From assembly GCA_017562135.1 (NCBI GenBank), contig QEYB01000654.1, positions 806,001 to 870,000 of the forward strand: DNA of 64,000 nucleotides, read 5' to 3'. A program made the position numbers and the translations under genes. This document shows positions 1 to 13,620 of the stretch, piece after piece. The notes beneath the pieces were generated by a model. The model did no database searches, was not told the origin of the DNA, and saw nothing but the letters and a program-made list of their open reading frames with translations. The DNA comes from Dipylidium caninum (taxonomy: Eukaryota > Platyhelminthes > Cestoda > Cyclophyllidea > Dipylidiidae). Position 1 is the first letter of the stretch; each line of letters begins with the position of its first letter.

Positions 1-3000
1 GAGGGAAATGCGTCTTTCTCCTCCTCCTCCTTTTCCTCTCGTTTCCTTGCCTTTCCTCCCCTACGAGACCGCGAAGGCGGAGAGAAGAGAGACGAAGACG
101 GCGGTGGCGGCAGCACAAAGTGAGGTCTTTCGATTGGTTGTAGGCGCGTTTTACAAGCTGGAATGCAGACATTTCGCACTTCGCGGGGTTGTAACCGCAA
201 AATACGCGGACTGCGATGTGCACAAACGGGGAGGAGGAGGCGGCGGCGGAGGCGAGGGGGGAAAAGGCACCATGTAATTGGGTGGTGCAGCAACTGACAA
301 AGGCAGTGGCAGTGTCCTAAAACCGTTGTCGAGGGGGAAAAACGAGCATCCGGGCGAGAGGGCGTTTACTCGGCCGATGGCCTCGGCCAAAAGCGGCGCA
401 AGAGAAAGTCGCCCACAACATTCACTGTGGTGATAAAACGACTACGTGGCAAAGTGGACCAACACCTCGTTTCACAAACGCGTGTCTAAAAAATGAGTAG
501 CTTTGAGCGAAGTGGAGCCGTCCTCGGGTCCGTCTGTTACTGCTGATGATGATGCTACCTCTTTGAGAGGATATTTTCCCTCCCTCGCAAGCACCGCCTC
601 CTAAGCACATGCAAGTTGGTCTGATGAATATTAAGAGAAATCGCCCGCTTCCCTTCATACCAAATTGAATTCTGCCTTCATTCCCGATTTGCCCTCCTCG
701 CGAGAGTGTACTTTTTAATCATATCCAGAGAGCCGCTCAATAGGTTTTTCAGTAGTATATGAACACCAGCCAAATGACGGAAACGCGGTCTCAGTTAGAC
801 GGTCAAGACCGTCCCGTGACGGCTGAACACGTCCAAGGGCTGTGGACAAGGCGGACGGAGGTGGGCAAAGGCAACAGCGCGGATGACTTGAAGGCGAGAA
901 TGATGAGGTGTGAGATGCGTCCATTGCCGCCCCCGTCCCGGCCGCCTCCTCATGCCTTCCCCATAAAGCTATGCCAGACGAAATTGCCCCTCCACTTGCT
1001 CCCGTGTCCGTCGCTTGCTCTCACACGCCGCTGCCCATGTGTGAATCATTCGCCCCCATCAAAGGTGGGACTCTCAAGGTTAACGACCTTCCCGTCGGCC
1101 GGTGAATGTGCGCTCCAAACAGTGAGCAGGAGGAGCGGCTGGCCAGTCTCTGTTGGCATCACAACCCAATGCCGCTGCGAGGCGAGTGTCCAATTTCAGG
1201 ACTGCGCGGTAACATCCATCACGGAGATGTGGGATGGGAGGGAAGAGGAGAGGCGCTTTGTTGTCGTTAATCGACAATGACATCACAATCGCCCAGTGGG
1301 GATAAGTGACTGTCCTCAACCGGGGCGATTCCGGCCAGACGGGCTCGGCTCCAGCAGCCGAATGGAGCGCTCTTCCTCGGCGGAGGATTGGGCATGCAAC
1401 CAGTCCTCCGTCCTCTCCACCACGCTCAAAAATCGCTCGCAGCGATTTAATTTGTCCGCTGTACATGACAGTGGTATGGCCGAGATGAAACACCCAACTC
1501 CCACTTGGCCAATCGACCGAATTTGGTCGTGGGTAGACTCTTTGGCGAGCAGTAATGCCGCCGTCAGCACGTATATGCTCTCGTCTATTGTTACACTCCT
1601 CTTTCTCCCCCTTCCCCCCACGCCGCCACCGCCCCCACCCCCACCAGATGATTCATGATAACTCATTTACGAGGTGCATGAATCAGCCAAGGGGAATAGG
1701 CAAATGCGGATGCGGATACTACGCTGCTGTCGCTGCCTCGGGCCTCCAACCAACTCAGGGAGGGGGCCCAATTCACCCTCAAGCTGGTGGGTGAATTAAA
1801 CGTGGAGGTCGGACATCCGGCCTGGCGTGACGAGCTGAAATGAGTCCCGCTTAAAATATTGTGAGCATTTAACCCAAAAGAACACAACGAGCCAATGGGA
1901 GAGGAGGCGGGCTACGCGATTCCGGGGGGATGAGGGAGAGTTTGAACTGGACAGAGGAGAGGGAGGATGCGAATACTCACTACTATTCAGAGGATGGATG
2001 CTTGCTTCCTCCCAACTATCGTTGTTTTTTTCCCATTGACAAAGGGGAGGAGGTACTGAAGTGCCACTAACTCCCAATCCTTCGAGTAAATTTGGGGAAG
2101 CAGGCACTTTGTACTACTCTCACGAGTAGTAGTAATTTTGATGTTAGTTGGGCGAAGGGACCAGCCTTGACCATAGCTAGTCATCACGGCTACGTGCACT
2201 CTTCCCACGGGAGCATCCCCAAGGAAGTACAAACACCGGCTTGGTGAATACTCAGGCCTCATTGGCTAGTGAGGCTTCTCCAAGAGGAGAGCACTTCATT
2301 TGATGTCCCAATTTCACAGATGCAAGTCAAGATTGACTGATATGAGATCAAGGAAGGTGGTGTCAAGCGACATTTAGGCTTGTCAACTCACCTACACGAG
2401 TTGACAGCCCAGCCCCACCACTTTGTCCTCTCGCTTTAGAGACGACAAAAAAAGGAATGATGGGACAGTGAAGGCGCCACAAAGTCCCTAGATGATTTAC
2501 TCAGACGATAAGTGGGATGGGAAATTGTACGCCGAAACACAAAATATGCGCATTCAAAGAGTGAGGAATGGAAAGACAGGAAGACAAAAGGTCAGGAGAA
2601 GGGAAATGAGAAAGTAGAGAGAATTCTATTGTGCCCAAAAAGAGTCAGATTCAAAGTGTATGATTGTAATCTTCCAAACCAAATCGGCTACCTCTAAACC
2701 AACTTGGTAACAATGGGCCGGGGTGAAACGAGGTGCAGGTGTGGCGAGGGTTGGAGGGTTTTGCGGCTGAGCAGCACGGCCATTACCGTGAATGTGGTTA
2801 AAATAGTGGAAATAATCAAAGTTAAATAGTATTTTGAAATAACCGAGACTAGAATAAGGCATTGAAGGCAGTGGATCATTGCTAATCAACACCGCTCAGA
2901 TAAGCGGATGGGGTGGAAATCAGTTAGTCTTCGTTTGAAAACAAAAAAAGAAAGAGGGAGTCAAAATATCCTCTTGGATTAAGTGGAAAAAGTTGATGGC

Positions 3001-4754
3001 TGTAGATGTACTTCATTTTGGGTTGGTAAACCAGGCCATTAAGACGAAAGATTTAAAGAAATACATATGGAGAATTTCATGCAGTTAGAAACACTGTCAA
3101 AAAAATGACATCATGTTTGAGGATAAAAAACCGATACAATTTGAGGGCAATTCAATAAAATTAGTGTCACTTACGCGTAAGATAATCCACCGTTTTCAGG
3201 TTGACAAACAAATATCACATATTGTTCGCAGTTTGAGAGTGAGAAAAGCGCAGATAAAATATAATAGGAAACTGAAAATAAATACAAAACTATTTAACAG
3301 TTGTAAAGAGTATGACGGACACAGACAAACTTTCGTGGGCCCAACATGTAAAACTAAACAAGATTGTCGTGAAAAAGTTTGTGAAGTATTTAACGAAGTC
3401 ATCTTTCAGTTATCGACACAGTTAGCGGCATCACTTAAGACATAAGTAACATTTAATCACCATAATGGGAATAATTAACGGAACAAAAACGAGCTCGTTT
3501 AGAAAACCTCAATCCGCAAGAAAAGAGACGGCATAATAAACAAGGATTATGTTGTGTGTAGAAGAAATATCACGTTTTGATTCACACGCATGCGACGCCG
3601 AATTTTGTTTAAAGGATTCGTTAAAATATACACAATTGACAACATAAATGTGTGGAGGCAAAAAAACTTACGAACGATAAGAGAAATTTCCATAATAAAA
3701 GGAGGTAATCAGAAAACAACTTCTGTTTGTTAAGGAACCAGGGCCAGTGCGATTTTATGAAAGAGCTTTCAATAGTTGGGACGGGCGTCCCATAATCAAC
3801 TCAAGGCTACTTTGGTGAAAATAAACAAAATATTTCAGGTCAAAAGGCGAATAAATTAAGACAAATTAAACAAATCGCTCGCCATTTATTGATTTAATAA
3901 TGCGACCGAGGGGTTTCTTAAAATCTTTTGGATTTCATTTGCAACAAATAAATACGTATGATAAAATAAGCCTACAAAAAATCATATACGCGCACAGAAA
4001 AGATATAAAAAGCTCTAAAGCTATTATTAAAGAGGGCGGTGAGAGGATCAAGCTATGTAAGCCGCTAACTAAACGCTTGAATCGAGGACCTAAACCTATT
4101 TATGCAGGTGTTTAACGATTTTGACACCTCTGAGTATTGAGAGCCAGTGTGACGGTTGGTGCCCTGCAATCTTTGCAGACAACTTCCATAACCGCGAAAT
4201 CATAGTCTTTCCGCAATGCCGTAACCAGTTACTCATAAACATAAAAATGAATTAATGCATATTCCTATTGTGATGGTAGTGTATTCACCGCGCCGCTCCA
4301 CCTCAAATAGTCGTGTTTGGCCACTTTGCGGCTATTAATAGGAGGCTAGTAGACCGGAGAGTTCCAACGTATTTCCTGCAAAATCCAAAAATAGTTGGCG
4401 TGTTATACGAGGCTAGCTAAATTCAAAGGACTTTGTTATCATCCAAATGGTGCAAGCAAAAGCATAAATCAGACAAGGCAATGCTAACAGGACCAAATAG
4501 GGCTAAGTATAAGATGAGGACATCACGCAATAAAATGTTAGGTTTCTAATCTGTCAATGGTAGCCTGCTGATAAAATCCAAAAATCAAAATATTTAAAAA
4601 ATTTTAAGGAAAACCTATGGAAAACAATATTTACTAAAACCGTTTTAATGCAATAATTTTCCTAAGATAGGCTATTTCTTTAAATATGCTCCACTATGTT
4701 GATTGGCTATCTTATCTCGGTACCACTTTTGTTTTTGTGGTGGATATTCTCGTG
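1..4754. other. 5' flank, no gene recognised
   Basis: No exon chain or protein family could be recognised here on either strand. The first 2.3 kb is GC-rich with pyrimidine and purine tracts. From about 2.9 to 4.7 kb it becomes strongly AT-rich. Open frames exist, the longest near 1080-1493 (-) and 759-1280 (+), but they show no family motif and no coherent splice structure. The last few hundred bases should hold the promoter and 5' UTR of the basigin-like gene; no clear TATA box was seen. Confidence 0.5.
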
Positions 4755-7700
4755 ATGTTCGTCCTCGCAGTTCTGGGCTTTTTCCTCCCATTCATCACTG
4801 CCCAAGGCAAGTGCGCCATTATTTTTGCATGATTTTTTTACGACGTACATTGGTGTTTCGTAATGGAATCAATGCCCTTATACCTGCCCTCTGCAGTGTT
4901 GCGCTGAATTTTTAACTTATTTGTCTTTACTTCTCTCTAAAACATGAACTATAATGATCGTCCAGATCCTCTACCTTGCGCTGCTCGTATCGAGGTAAAG
5001 CCTACTGCCATGGTAAAGGCTGGCGTTCCCTTCGTCAAACTTGTCGTCGATAATACGAATCCCGTCGAAATAGACTTCCCTTTGAGTGATTCGTTTGAAA
5101 TTGATAAAGTGAAATTCGCTATCAATGAAAGTCCTATTGACGTTGATGAAAACGAGGCCAAATCAGCCGTCTTCTGGAAACGCACTTCTGGTGCCATCGT
5201 TCTTGTCATTCGTTACCCCAGTATGTTATTTGTTACCGAAATTATCTTTCAATTGGCACGTTTTATCTTTCTGACTGCCGTAAAGCGCACGATTTCTGTG
5301 TTCTTAGAACAACAATACATCGGCAACTGGGAAATTCGTGTTTCTGACAAGGACGATAATTTTATTACTCAAGCTTGTCAACTTCAATGTAAGCTACCAT
5401 CATTGTTATTTATCAAATCAGTGTAATTTAAATGTACTAGCATAATTAATCGGTTTATTTGTAGACTTGAGATATTTAACATGATACTTTTAATACTAGT
5501 ACCTTTTCTCTATGTCTTCTCGTGTTTCGTTTTGGTGATAATTTAAACACGTTTAATAGAAAGGTAACTTGCCATTAGGAGATTTTAATTTGCTACCTTC
5601 TAAAGATGGGAAAGTTGTTCTTCATTATTTGCGGAAGAGAATGTTAAAGATTGCGCGTTCTTTATCAGGACTGTACACTCCTACTGACTGACTTTTCTAC
5701 GTGATCATCCGCAGCCCCTTTTTATCCCCTAAACGGTGGCAATTGCTTGCTTATTTTCGTGTTCGGTTAAATAATTGTGCCTCTGAGGTATGCACCTTCT
5801 ACTGGCAGATCATTAAGCGAGAAATGCTGTGTGCCATTTGGTGTTCTTGCGGTCCCTATTACTCGGCTGCGAGTGAATTACTCGCTCCAAGGCACTTGGA
5901 GATTGCGAGGTTTCACCCCTCTCCTGAGGAACGTATCTCACCAATCGAAACGTTAGCGACACGAGGTTGTCTAATTTCTAATTCTTCTCCTATTGTCGTT
6001 GAAAATGATCACTTGTCATTTCAGGCAGCCTAATGTAACCACCATTCAACGTCTACAAATCGTGTCTGTCCATTTGGGAATATTCGTACCATTTTTTTGA
6101 TCTCTGCACCATATTTGCTTGCGACAACATTTTACTCCATCAACTGCGGGGAGCGGAGGGTGAATTCATGCAAATTATTCGGTGCATTCGCGACAAAGCT
6201 CCCCGTCAAACATCTGTGTCTTGCACATGTGACACTAATTTCGGAAGTACTAAGGCATCTCTTCCCCGTGTAAACACTTACAGTTTTCTTGAGTGCTTGA
6301 AAATACTGGATTTGGTTTTAACAACTTAACGCATTGTTACTAGGTGTCAGCTCACACTTTCACAAAATTTTTACCCACTATTTGCCTTTCCGTCGAAAGC
6401 GAAGTTACCATCTCCAACGTCATTTCCACTGCAACCGTCTGACAGGTTTGGTGCATTTAGGAGTCCACTGCCCTTTTCCTCATTGGGGATCTCGCTTATC
6501 AACTATACTCGTCTCACCTTTAGACTGTTTGGTTCAGCATCGCTGTCAGATTAAAGCATTGCCGCTGCTGCGTGACAGATGGTCCGCGTTTAGGGTTAGT
6601 GTCATTTGTCAAAGTGGATCTTCTCATCCCATCTCGATCTATTTGATTTCCTTAAGTTCATCGGCGTCTTGACGACTGCAGTTGGTTAACCTTGCCCTTT
6701 TTGTCGGTGAATAGGCGAATTTTCCTTAGGCGCTGACACACCTAAGGCTTTGCATTTTAGTAGTATATCGTATGTCAGGATTCCTGAAGTTGTCTTGTAA
6801 ATCTAGTTTAGGCGACAACTGCGTATAAACCCAATATTTCGTCTCGAAACACACCAGTGTGGTAGTACTTTTGGTGAACCGAGCTGCCCACAATGTCCTG
6901 GTCAAAACAGCAAAAAAAGTGTGTGATTCCGGAGGTCGTCCGACAACAACTTCAAGCGCATCCCATGTCTTCGGCGTTTAGATTCCTCGCCTTGTTCTTG
7001 TGGCCACTTAATCGCTTTTTTGGTGCTATCGCAGTTAACATTTAATTAACAAGTCTTCTAACTCCTGTCAACGGCGTCCCCTTTTTTTTCCGCTGTTGTG
7101 GCTATCACAAACGGTGGTGTTGGCGTGTCCAAAACCCTTCGCGCCCTCCAAAGTAACTGGCAATATAGCGAGGTCTCTTTTCCTACCCCCTTGTCACCTT
7201 ACGGCATCAGCTGGTGAGGGTCGTTTGTGTAGTCGCTTCGGCACGCTGCCTTGGCTTCTGACAATTTGTTAAGACCTCTCTCGAGTCGAATTATGTGCCA
7301 GTCAATCGCCACCCTCTCGTATTCCCCTTTCCCCCAACTAATAAACTCTTAATTCGTGTAACCTGAACGTAATTTACTTCCGGCTTACTGACCTCGGTGC
7401 AGGCAAAACTCGCGTCTGCAACTGATGGTAAGACGAGGTCTTCTTAGGCAGAATTTCTTTGGTTGGAAATCATGCATTTACAAGAGGACATGAACTCAAC
7501 ACCAAACAAACAAAACGAATCACTTTAGAGAACAAAGATTTCATCACAGCCGTGGGGCTGAGGAGTGAAGATGGAGGTGATTGCTGCCTTTTTCCTTCCC
7601 CCCAGTACATCCGTTCGTTTGATTGGCTGTAGATCTGTCCGCATTGAGTCATAAAGTGGCATTGCCCTTCTTTCCCCCCTCCCTTGTCCGCTCTTCTGTC

Positions 7701-10700
7701 AGCTTCTCGCCGTTAGGACGGCGCATCCTGTCAGCGTTAATGCCTAGCCTGCACGATAAGACAAGATAATGGGTTAAACAGGATCGAGAAACCGGTACTG
7801 GAAACCGGAGGAGTTACTTGTCCTTCACGTCGGCAACCCCCTTTCCGTCTGTTTTAGCACCGCCAATGGTCCAGCGCTTCGTGGAGTCCTTCCGCTCCAC
7901 AGAGGGCTACGAGTTGTCTGTGCTCTGCAAGAGTGGCAGTCTTCCCTACCCCTCCCAAGTCCACTGGTACCGTGTGGAGGATGCCGGCGACTATGCCGCT
8001 CTCGTCCCCATTCCGGTGAGTCGAAGTCGTGCGCTTAAAATGCGAGTAGAGGTGTGAATGGCTGCGAAATGCCTTGAGATCGGCTTTTTTTTCCCCTCGT
8101 CTTATCAACTCTTTCTCTTCCGCTCCTTTAAGCCCCAGAATATTAAGCAGACTCATATCCCCGGGGACACGCTCATTTTCCCTGAGGTCCAAATGAACGA
8201 CACTGGCGTCTATGTTTGCAACACTTCTGTCGACGCAAGCGGTCTTTTCGATTCCTCGGTGGCCGAGGTGAAGATTAAAAGTAAGTCCCCTCTTTTGAGG
8301 CACTCACTTTCACATGGATCCAACCCTCTATTCCGCCTAACCTCCTTCGTCTGCACGGGGGAGGCTTTTCGGTGTAATTCGCGAAAGGCGGCGTTAATCC
8401 CTGCTCTTAAATCCCACCGTCCCCTGGCACGAGTGAACTGCCCGGTCTCCCCGCCAGACAGCTCGCGGGTCGTTCAGGCACCCAGGGCTGCCTGCTAGTA
8501 GTTGATTTCCCCACTTCACACTCGTGGTAGCACAGTCCGCCTTGGCTCCCCTTCGTGGCCCACATCATGCAATCCGAGTGTCGCCTTTTTCATCTGGTCA
8601 ACCTCACCAAGAGTCTGTCTTCTTTACATTCACCTTTCATCATTCCCAGTGGCTTGATTCTGCGGTTACGCAGGTTCCTGTGCATAGAACTGTGATGTGG
8701 CCCGGTTCGTCGACTTGCTCGCCTCTCCACACTGCTTCCCTTCTGTCACTCAACAGTCATTTCGACCTAAACCACTCAAGGAAGCTTGTCCACAAGGTCC
8801 TTTCACCTCTCCCGTGTGCTTCCTCCTTCGTCTCCTCGCTGCTGCTCTCAGTTAATTATTTATGGTCCCCAGAATTACCCCGTCCTTCCCCTCTACCGTC
8901 CCCTCTTGCGTATTCATGAAGACCTCCACAGTCCCCTTTTTTGCCTTCTCCCAAGTCCACACTCCTCTCCGTGACGTTGTTGCAAATCGAAAAACATCTC
9001 GCCCTGATTTACTACTTCACTTGTGGGTCTCTCTCTCTTTTTTCTCACGCAACATCGCACCAACCTCAACGTCCGTGAGTCACACACCTTTGCTCTTCTA
9101 CCCACATGTTGAGTCTGCCCTGTGCCTGAGCCTCTCCGCCGTCTTTTCCAACGGAAATCTGTTAATTTGGTCTTCCAGTCTGTGCCTATTGGCTCCTCGT
9201 CTACCTACTCACATGGAATTGCTGCTGCCTTGCGACCTCCAGGCTCTCCTTAAACAGTTAATAATCTTCTTCGTCTGCCAATCATCTGAGCGATAAGCCT
9301 GTGACTTGGCAGGAGTACCAGTGCACCCAGAGACCTGCTAATTGCAAGCTCCCACTCAGCTGCCTTGGCACTCCCTTCTCTCCTCCGCCTCCTCCTCCCG
9401 CTGGTCTCTTCACGACGCGGCGCTCTTTTTTCTCTTCTTATTGTTTACATCCCCGATCTGTCTGTCTGTCTGTCCAAGTCCACTCTCGGTGTTGTTCCCC
9501 TCACTTCCTCATTTCCTTATTTCCAACCTGTGCAAAAGGGAAAGAAGCCCCTCTCCAATCTCCCGGTGAGACTATATTTTTGGCCTCCATTTTACCCCGA
9601 GCATCCACCCGAGTTGCGCCCTATTGTCTGCATCCACCTCTCGTGCCAGTTGCACTCCTTTCGACACCTCCAGTCCACCTTTCTACTTGACCTTCACTAC
9701 GGCTACTGCAGTCACACAGTTACCGCCAAATCGTGTTGCAACTCAACAAGTGCGCGTCTTGGCAGTTAATGTGTGCCTCTACGGCGTGACTGCGCGGTTG
9801 AAGGCCAGCCCGGTGGGTGGACCAACCGCTCCACCCAACCCGTCCTCGTCCTCGTCCTCGTACTCTTCTAAGGTCAACCGGGTCTGCGTTGGCCCGCTCT
9901 TTCTGTGATTTCACCCTGTCGCCTGCGTGTTAGTGGGGTAAATCGGCCCTCTGCCATCTCCTCGCCTAGGAAATCGCTCCATCTGCCGCGACAATGACTA
10001 CCCGAGCTGAATTGTAGCCCTTCTCGTCTCGTTGTAGCCGCACGCTAAACACGAAATTTTATGCATCCAGACACACACACACACACACACACACACGCAG
10101 AGTGGATAGCGGAAATTAAAGCAGATAAAACGTAGTCCGCGTTTAATTCCCCTCCATCCGCCAAATCTCCGTTCTCATTTCCCTGTCTCAGTTATTACAG
10201 CGAATTCGGGGGTTCTCGAAGTGCCCACATCGCTCGAGAAATGATCGTCAAAGGGGAGAGAGAAGGAGCACGAGTATTATTGTATGGTACACTGTTCTTC
10301 GTGGTGAAATTCGTGCTGACTGCCATCTCGGAGTGCCGTGGCGGGGCGAAGACCCACCCAGTCGTCGTGACCCCAACTGGGGCGGGGGGGCGGGGGAGGA
10401 GGATTCTCGCCCTCTGTCAGACATCATGATCACATGACGCAATGGGAAGACTAATTAGGGCGCTTCCGCTTCCTCCGCCTCCAGAGTCTTTCTCAATTGC
10501 ATACATAAACGGTCGCCTAAAACGCTTGCGTATCTGCGGACTTTGTCCGATGGGGAAGAGGGAGAGGCCGGAAGGGAGATTAATTATGCACCAGGGGCTT
10601 GAGGCAACGGGACAAGCCGGGGGTGGGGGGTGGGGCGTGGGGTGGGAGAGGAGGAAGAGGGTGACTTTCCCTCCACTTTGCCCAATTGTCCGGTTTCACG

Positions 10701-11102
10701 TCCCATTGTTTAGATACTTTTTATTTAATTTAAAGTTAATACTCTTTCGCCTCCCGACAATTCTTCATTATCACCTCGTGGTGCTACTTTAAACAACCTA
10801 AACGGAAATGAATCGAGTCTGTGGAATCATTAAGTTTAAAAATGGCATAGAGATGAGGCTGTGCGCGTCGTTTGGGGCAGTGAGGCGAATCATCTCTTCT
10901 CCTCCCTCCGCCCTTAGGTCGTTTCGCCGCTCTTTGGCCCTTCATTGGCATTCTGGCCGAGTTGATAATCCTCCTCATCACCATCATCCTCTACGAGCGT
11001 CATCGGGCGGCCAAGAGAAAGGCGGCCGCCACCTCGCTGGACAACTCTCACCTCACCACTCCAGTCTCGCCCAGGGGGGACACCACCTCGCACCACAGGT
11101 AA
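4755..11102 (+). CDS. BSG-like: Basigin/neuroplastin-like immunoglobulin membrane protein
   Basis: Six exons: 4755-4806, 4966-5220, 5308-5388, 7858-8015, 8139-8280, 10918-11102. They join in consistent phase to 873 nt (290 aa plus TAA); human basigin is of similar length. Residues 1-16 form a signal peptide (MFVLAVLGFFLPFITA). Ig domain 1 is about 18-129. Ig domain 2 is about 130-229, with C153, W166 and a D-T-G-V-Y-V-C209 signature. The transmembrane segment is about 233-255 and begins RFAALWPFIGILAE, carrying the conserved membrane Glu (E244). A short basic tail (YERHRAAKRK) follows. This Trp-Pro-Phe plus membrane-Glu pattern is the hallmark of basigin and neuroplastin, which in animals chaperone monocarboxylate transporters or Ca2+-ATPases at the plasma membrane; that role is inferred here. 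Possible N-glycosylation sites are N71, N202 and N210. Oddities: intron 1 uses a GC donor (4807), and Ig1 lacks the canonical Cys pair. The stop overlaps a weak GT at 11099, so a further 3' exon is possible. Confidence 0.85.
5389..7857 (+). other. Intron 3 of the basigin-like gene, 2.5 kb
   Basis: Separates the exons for the two Ig domains. The donor is GTAAGC and the acceptor CTGTTTTAG. It starts AT-rich and becomes more pyrimidine-rich to the right. No nested gene was recognised. Confidence 0.6.
8281..10917 (+). other. Intron 5 of the basigin-like gene, 2.6 kb, C/T-rich
   Basis: The donor is GTAAGT and the acceptor CCCTTAG. The coding strand is markedly rich in C and T from about 8.3 to 9.7 kb, which produces many overlapping open frames without coding character. 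It contains a CA microsatellite at 10071-10096. No nested gene was recognised. Confidence 0.6.
10071..10096. repeat. (AC)13 microsatellite
   Basis: Thirteen uninterrupted AC units inside intron 5 of the basigin-like gene. Confidence 0.95.
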
Positions 11103-12350
11103 TCTGCCCCCTCCTTCTACCCTGCGCCGTCTGACAAACAGGCCGCCTCCTCTTTATACCTCATTTGCTTTGGTGAGCTTTTCAGCGGACAGAAAAAAAG
11201 AAGGAATAATGATTAATTGTTTGAAAAATCCGCAATCTGAGGTTAATAAGCCCACCTTTTTCTAATGCCTAAGGTGAAAAGGATGTTTGATGGTTTGCAG
11301 AGAGCGTGATTCGACCTGAGTAAGTGAGAAGCACTTTTTAATTTTTTTTTTAAATGTTGGTTGAGTGCTGAAAGGAATAGACGCGGAGGCAAGCAGATTT
11401 TCCTTTCCCCATTTCCTTGGCTAAATATAACTTCGGGGGTAGAACTTTTACGATCTGATAAGGTGGGTTTAAACACGGACAAGTTCCCGTCCAAACTTCA
11501 AAAGACATTCCGCCTACTCGATTTGTTAACAGTGTTGTCTCAGGGAGATTTTTTAAAATTTTTCAAAATCCTCCGAAAGCATAGTTTGTGGGGAATAGTG
11601 AGTGAGTAAAATGTTGCCTTTTTTGAACAACTTGACTTCCACTAGCGAAATAATCACAAAATTTTTTCGTTTTAAACGCGCGCTGCCTCCATCTTGCCTC
11701 ATCCTCAAGGTCGCACTTTCATTGGTTCAAATTGTCCATAAATAGCCACTCGCATAAGTTGGGCAAGTGGAAAAGCCACTTATATTTTTAATACCCTCAA
11801 ACGCTGCAACCTCAGGCTCTACGGGGAGGTCTCAAGGCAGGGCGAAGTGTGGAGGCGTTGCCGACGGAGGCGTGTGCCTTCCGCGCGCGCGCTCCGCCGC
11901 CTCCCCTGTTGCGCGGGATCCCTCACTCGCCGCAGACTGGCACGACGTGCTCCACCGGCCAGTTTCGCGGCAGGGAAGAGGAGGTGGTGCGGCGAGTTCT
12001 GAGAAGGCGACGCTTCGCCGACTTCACCCTCCACGGACGAAAGACTCACCATAAGTCTTTGCGTAGAGAAAGCAAAGAGTGGTCTGTGGCACGTGCGACA
12101 GCGGTTGGAGAATGTCCCACCACGGCGGCAACACTCGCCTGTCGAGCGTTGGCCGTTGGAGTCGTGGCCGCGTCTTAACTAGTTCGGCTGCCGTGTGCGC
12201 TCAGCGCTCAATGGTCGGCGGTGGCGGTGAAGGTTGGCCGAGCTGCCTTCATTTGTGCCTGCCTGCCTGCTTGCGGGTTTGTCGTGCGGGGCGCCCGTCT
12301 CGAGGTCAGACAGCCACATAACCGAGTGAAAGTGGATGGGACGGCGGGTG

Positions 12351-12380
12351 TGGACGTGGACGTGGACGTGGGCGTGGAAG
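12351..12380. repeat. TGGACG hexanucleotide repeat
   Basis: Imperfect tandem units of TGGACG/TGGGCG in the basigin-POP4 gap. Its open frames are a by-product of the six-base period. Confidence 0.85.
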
Positions 12381-12534
12381 AGAAAGAAGTTGGGTGTGGG
12401 GACGGCGGGTGGGGGGTGGTGGGCAGATGGGCTTGTGGGTGCTTGGATGATCAGAATCTCCTCGTGTTCTGGCCTCGCGCATCTTCTTTCGCCGTGTGCC
12501 ACGCAGCCTGGCCCTCAGACCTCAAGGCGAGCAA

Positions 12535-12569
12535 AGACGACGACGACGACGACGACGAGGACGAGGACT
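12535..12569. repeat. (GAC)n trinucleotide repeat
   Basis: GAC units grading into GAGGAC, in unassigned sequence. Reading it as an Asp tract is not supported by any surrounding exon. Confidence 0.85.
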
Positions 12570-13580
12570 AAGGCTGGCGTTGGGGTCTTCGTTAGCATGA
12601 ATCTACGCCTCCCTCCCAAACCGAGCACCAAAGATTCACGATGAAATCACACAACTGCCGCGCCTTCATCTCCACCCTCGTCCCCCATCGTCCTCTCGCC
12701 TCGTCTCTTCCCTCCCCTGCCACGGGTATCGCGTATTTGCGTCGGTCTTGGGAGCCGGTGGTGGCAGAGTGCGGACAGAGATGGCAGACAGGCAGACAGC
12801 TGATGTGCGGATGGGCTGGTGGGGAGGCGAGGGAGGAAAGGCGGAGAGGAAAGACACTTGCAGGCAGAGGACCTCGCCTCCACGGGGCATCCACACGGGG
12901 GCGGGTGCGACGCGGACAGCCGACCGTGGACGCTTGGGGCGTGGCGCGGTGTGTCGCACGCGCGTGTCGCCGCCCCCTCGCACCAGATGGTGCAGAAAGT
13001 GCAGACGGTGCCAGTTGTTCCTTTATGCGGTGGCCTCGGGGAAGACGAAAAGACCGGAAGGCTGCTCACCACAATGGCGCCTGTCTCCATGGCAGTGGCA
13101 TTCCCGTTTTCCCTCTCGTGGGAGGAGGAGAAGAGTCGTCATGACGACGACACCGATGGGTGAATGGGTGCGGGGTGAACGGTAGGCGGTGAGGCGGGAG
13201 GAGCGAGGAGCGAGGAGAAAGAGAAGGAGGTGTGAGTGGGTGGGTGGGTGAGAGAGACTCCAGTGAGGACCTCGTCTACCCACTTGGCCAATCGTGCAGT
13301 TGTGCTGCGAAGGCCGACTTTAACGTGGCTGGTTGGACGAGCCTCCTCGACGCTTTATGTTGCTGGCACACGCGAGCAGACAGGCAGGAAGAGGAGGGGG
13401 AGGAAGAGGGAGAGGAGGAGAAGGAAGACCACTTCGTGCCGCGTGACCGTGTGCCACTTGGTGTGAGCAAATCCGTCCTTCTTCGCCGTGTCACCGTGTT
13501 GACAGACGCGTTGGGGCTGTGCGAGGTGTGTGCTTGTGCGTGTGTCGTTTTGGAGTCGAGGTCCTCTCGCCAGTGACCAT

Positions 13581-13620
13581 GGCGGTGGCGGTGGTGGTGG
13601 TGGTGGTGGTGGTGGTGGTT
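13581..13620. repeat. (GGT)n trinucleotide repeat
   Basis: GGC-GGT units followed by about ten GGT units, in unassigned sequence. Confidence 0.9.

Noticed and set aside
3113..3445. 110-codon plus-strand ORF with ATG
   Set aside because: Lys-rich composition as expected for AT-rich DNA, no family motif, no splice partners.
8300..9800. Many overlapping plus-strand ORFs
   Set aside because: They are readings of a C/T-rich intron between two well-supported basigin exons.
10071..10096. Possible CRISPR, phage or bacterial features
   Set aside because: Only simple repeats occur; intron structure and gene families are animal.
11813..12001. Possible extra C-terminal exon of the basigin-like gene
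   Set aside because: It would add an unusual Arg-rich tail. The existing frame already ends with TAA at 11102 at a normal protein length.
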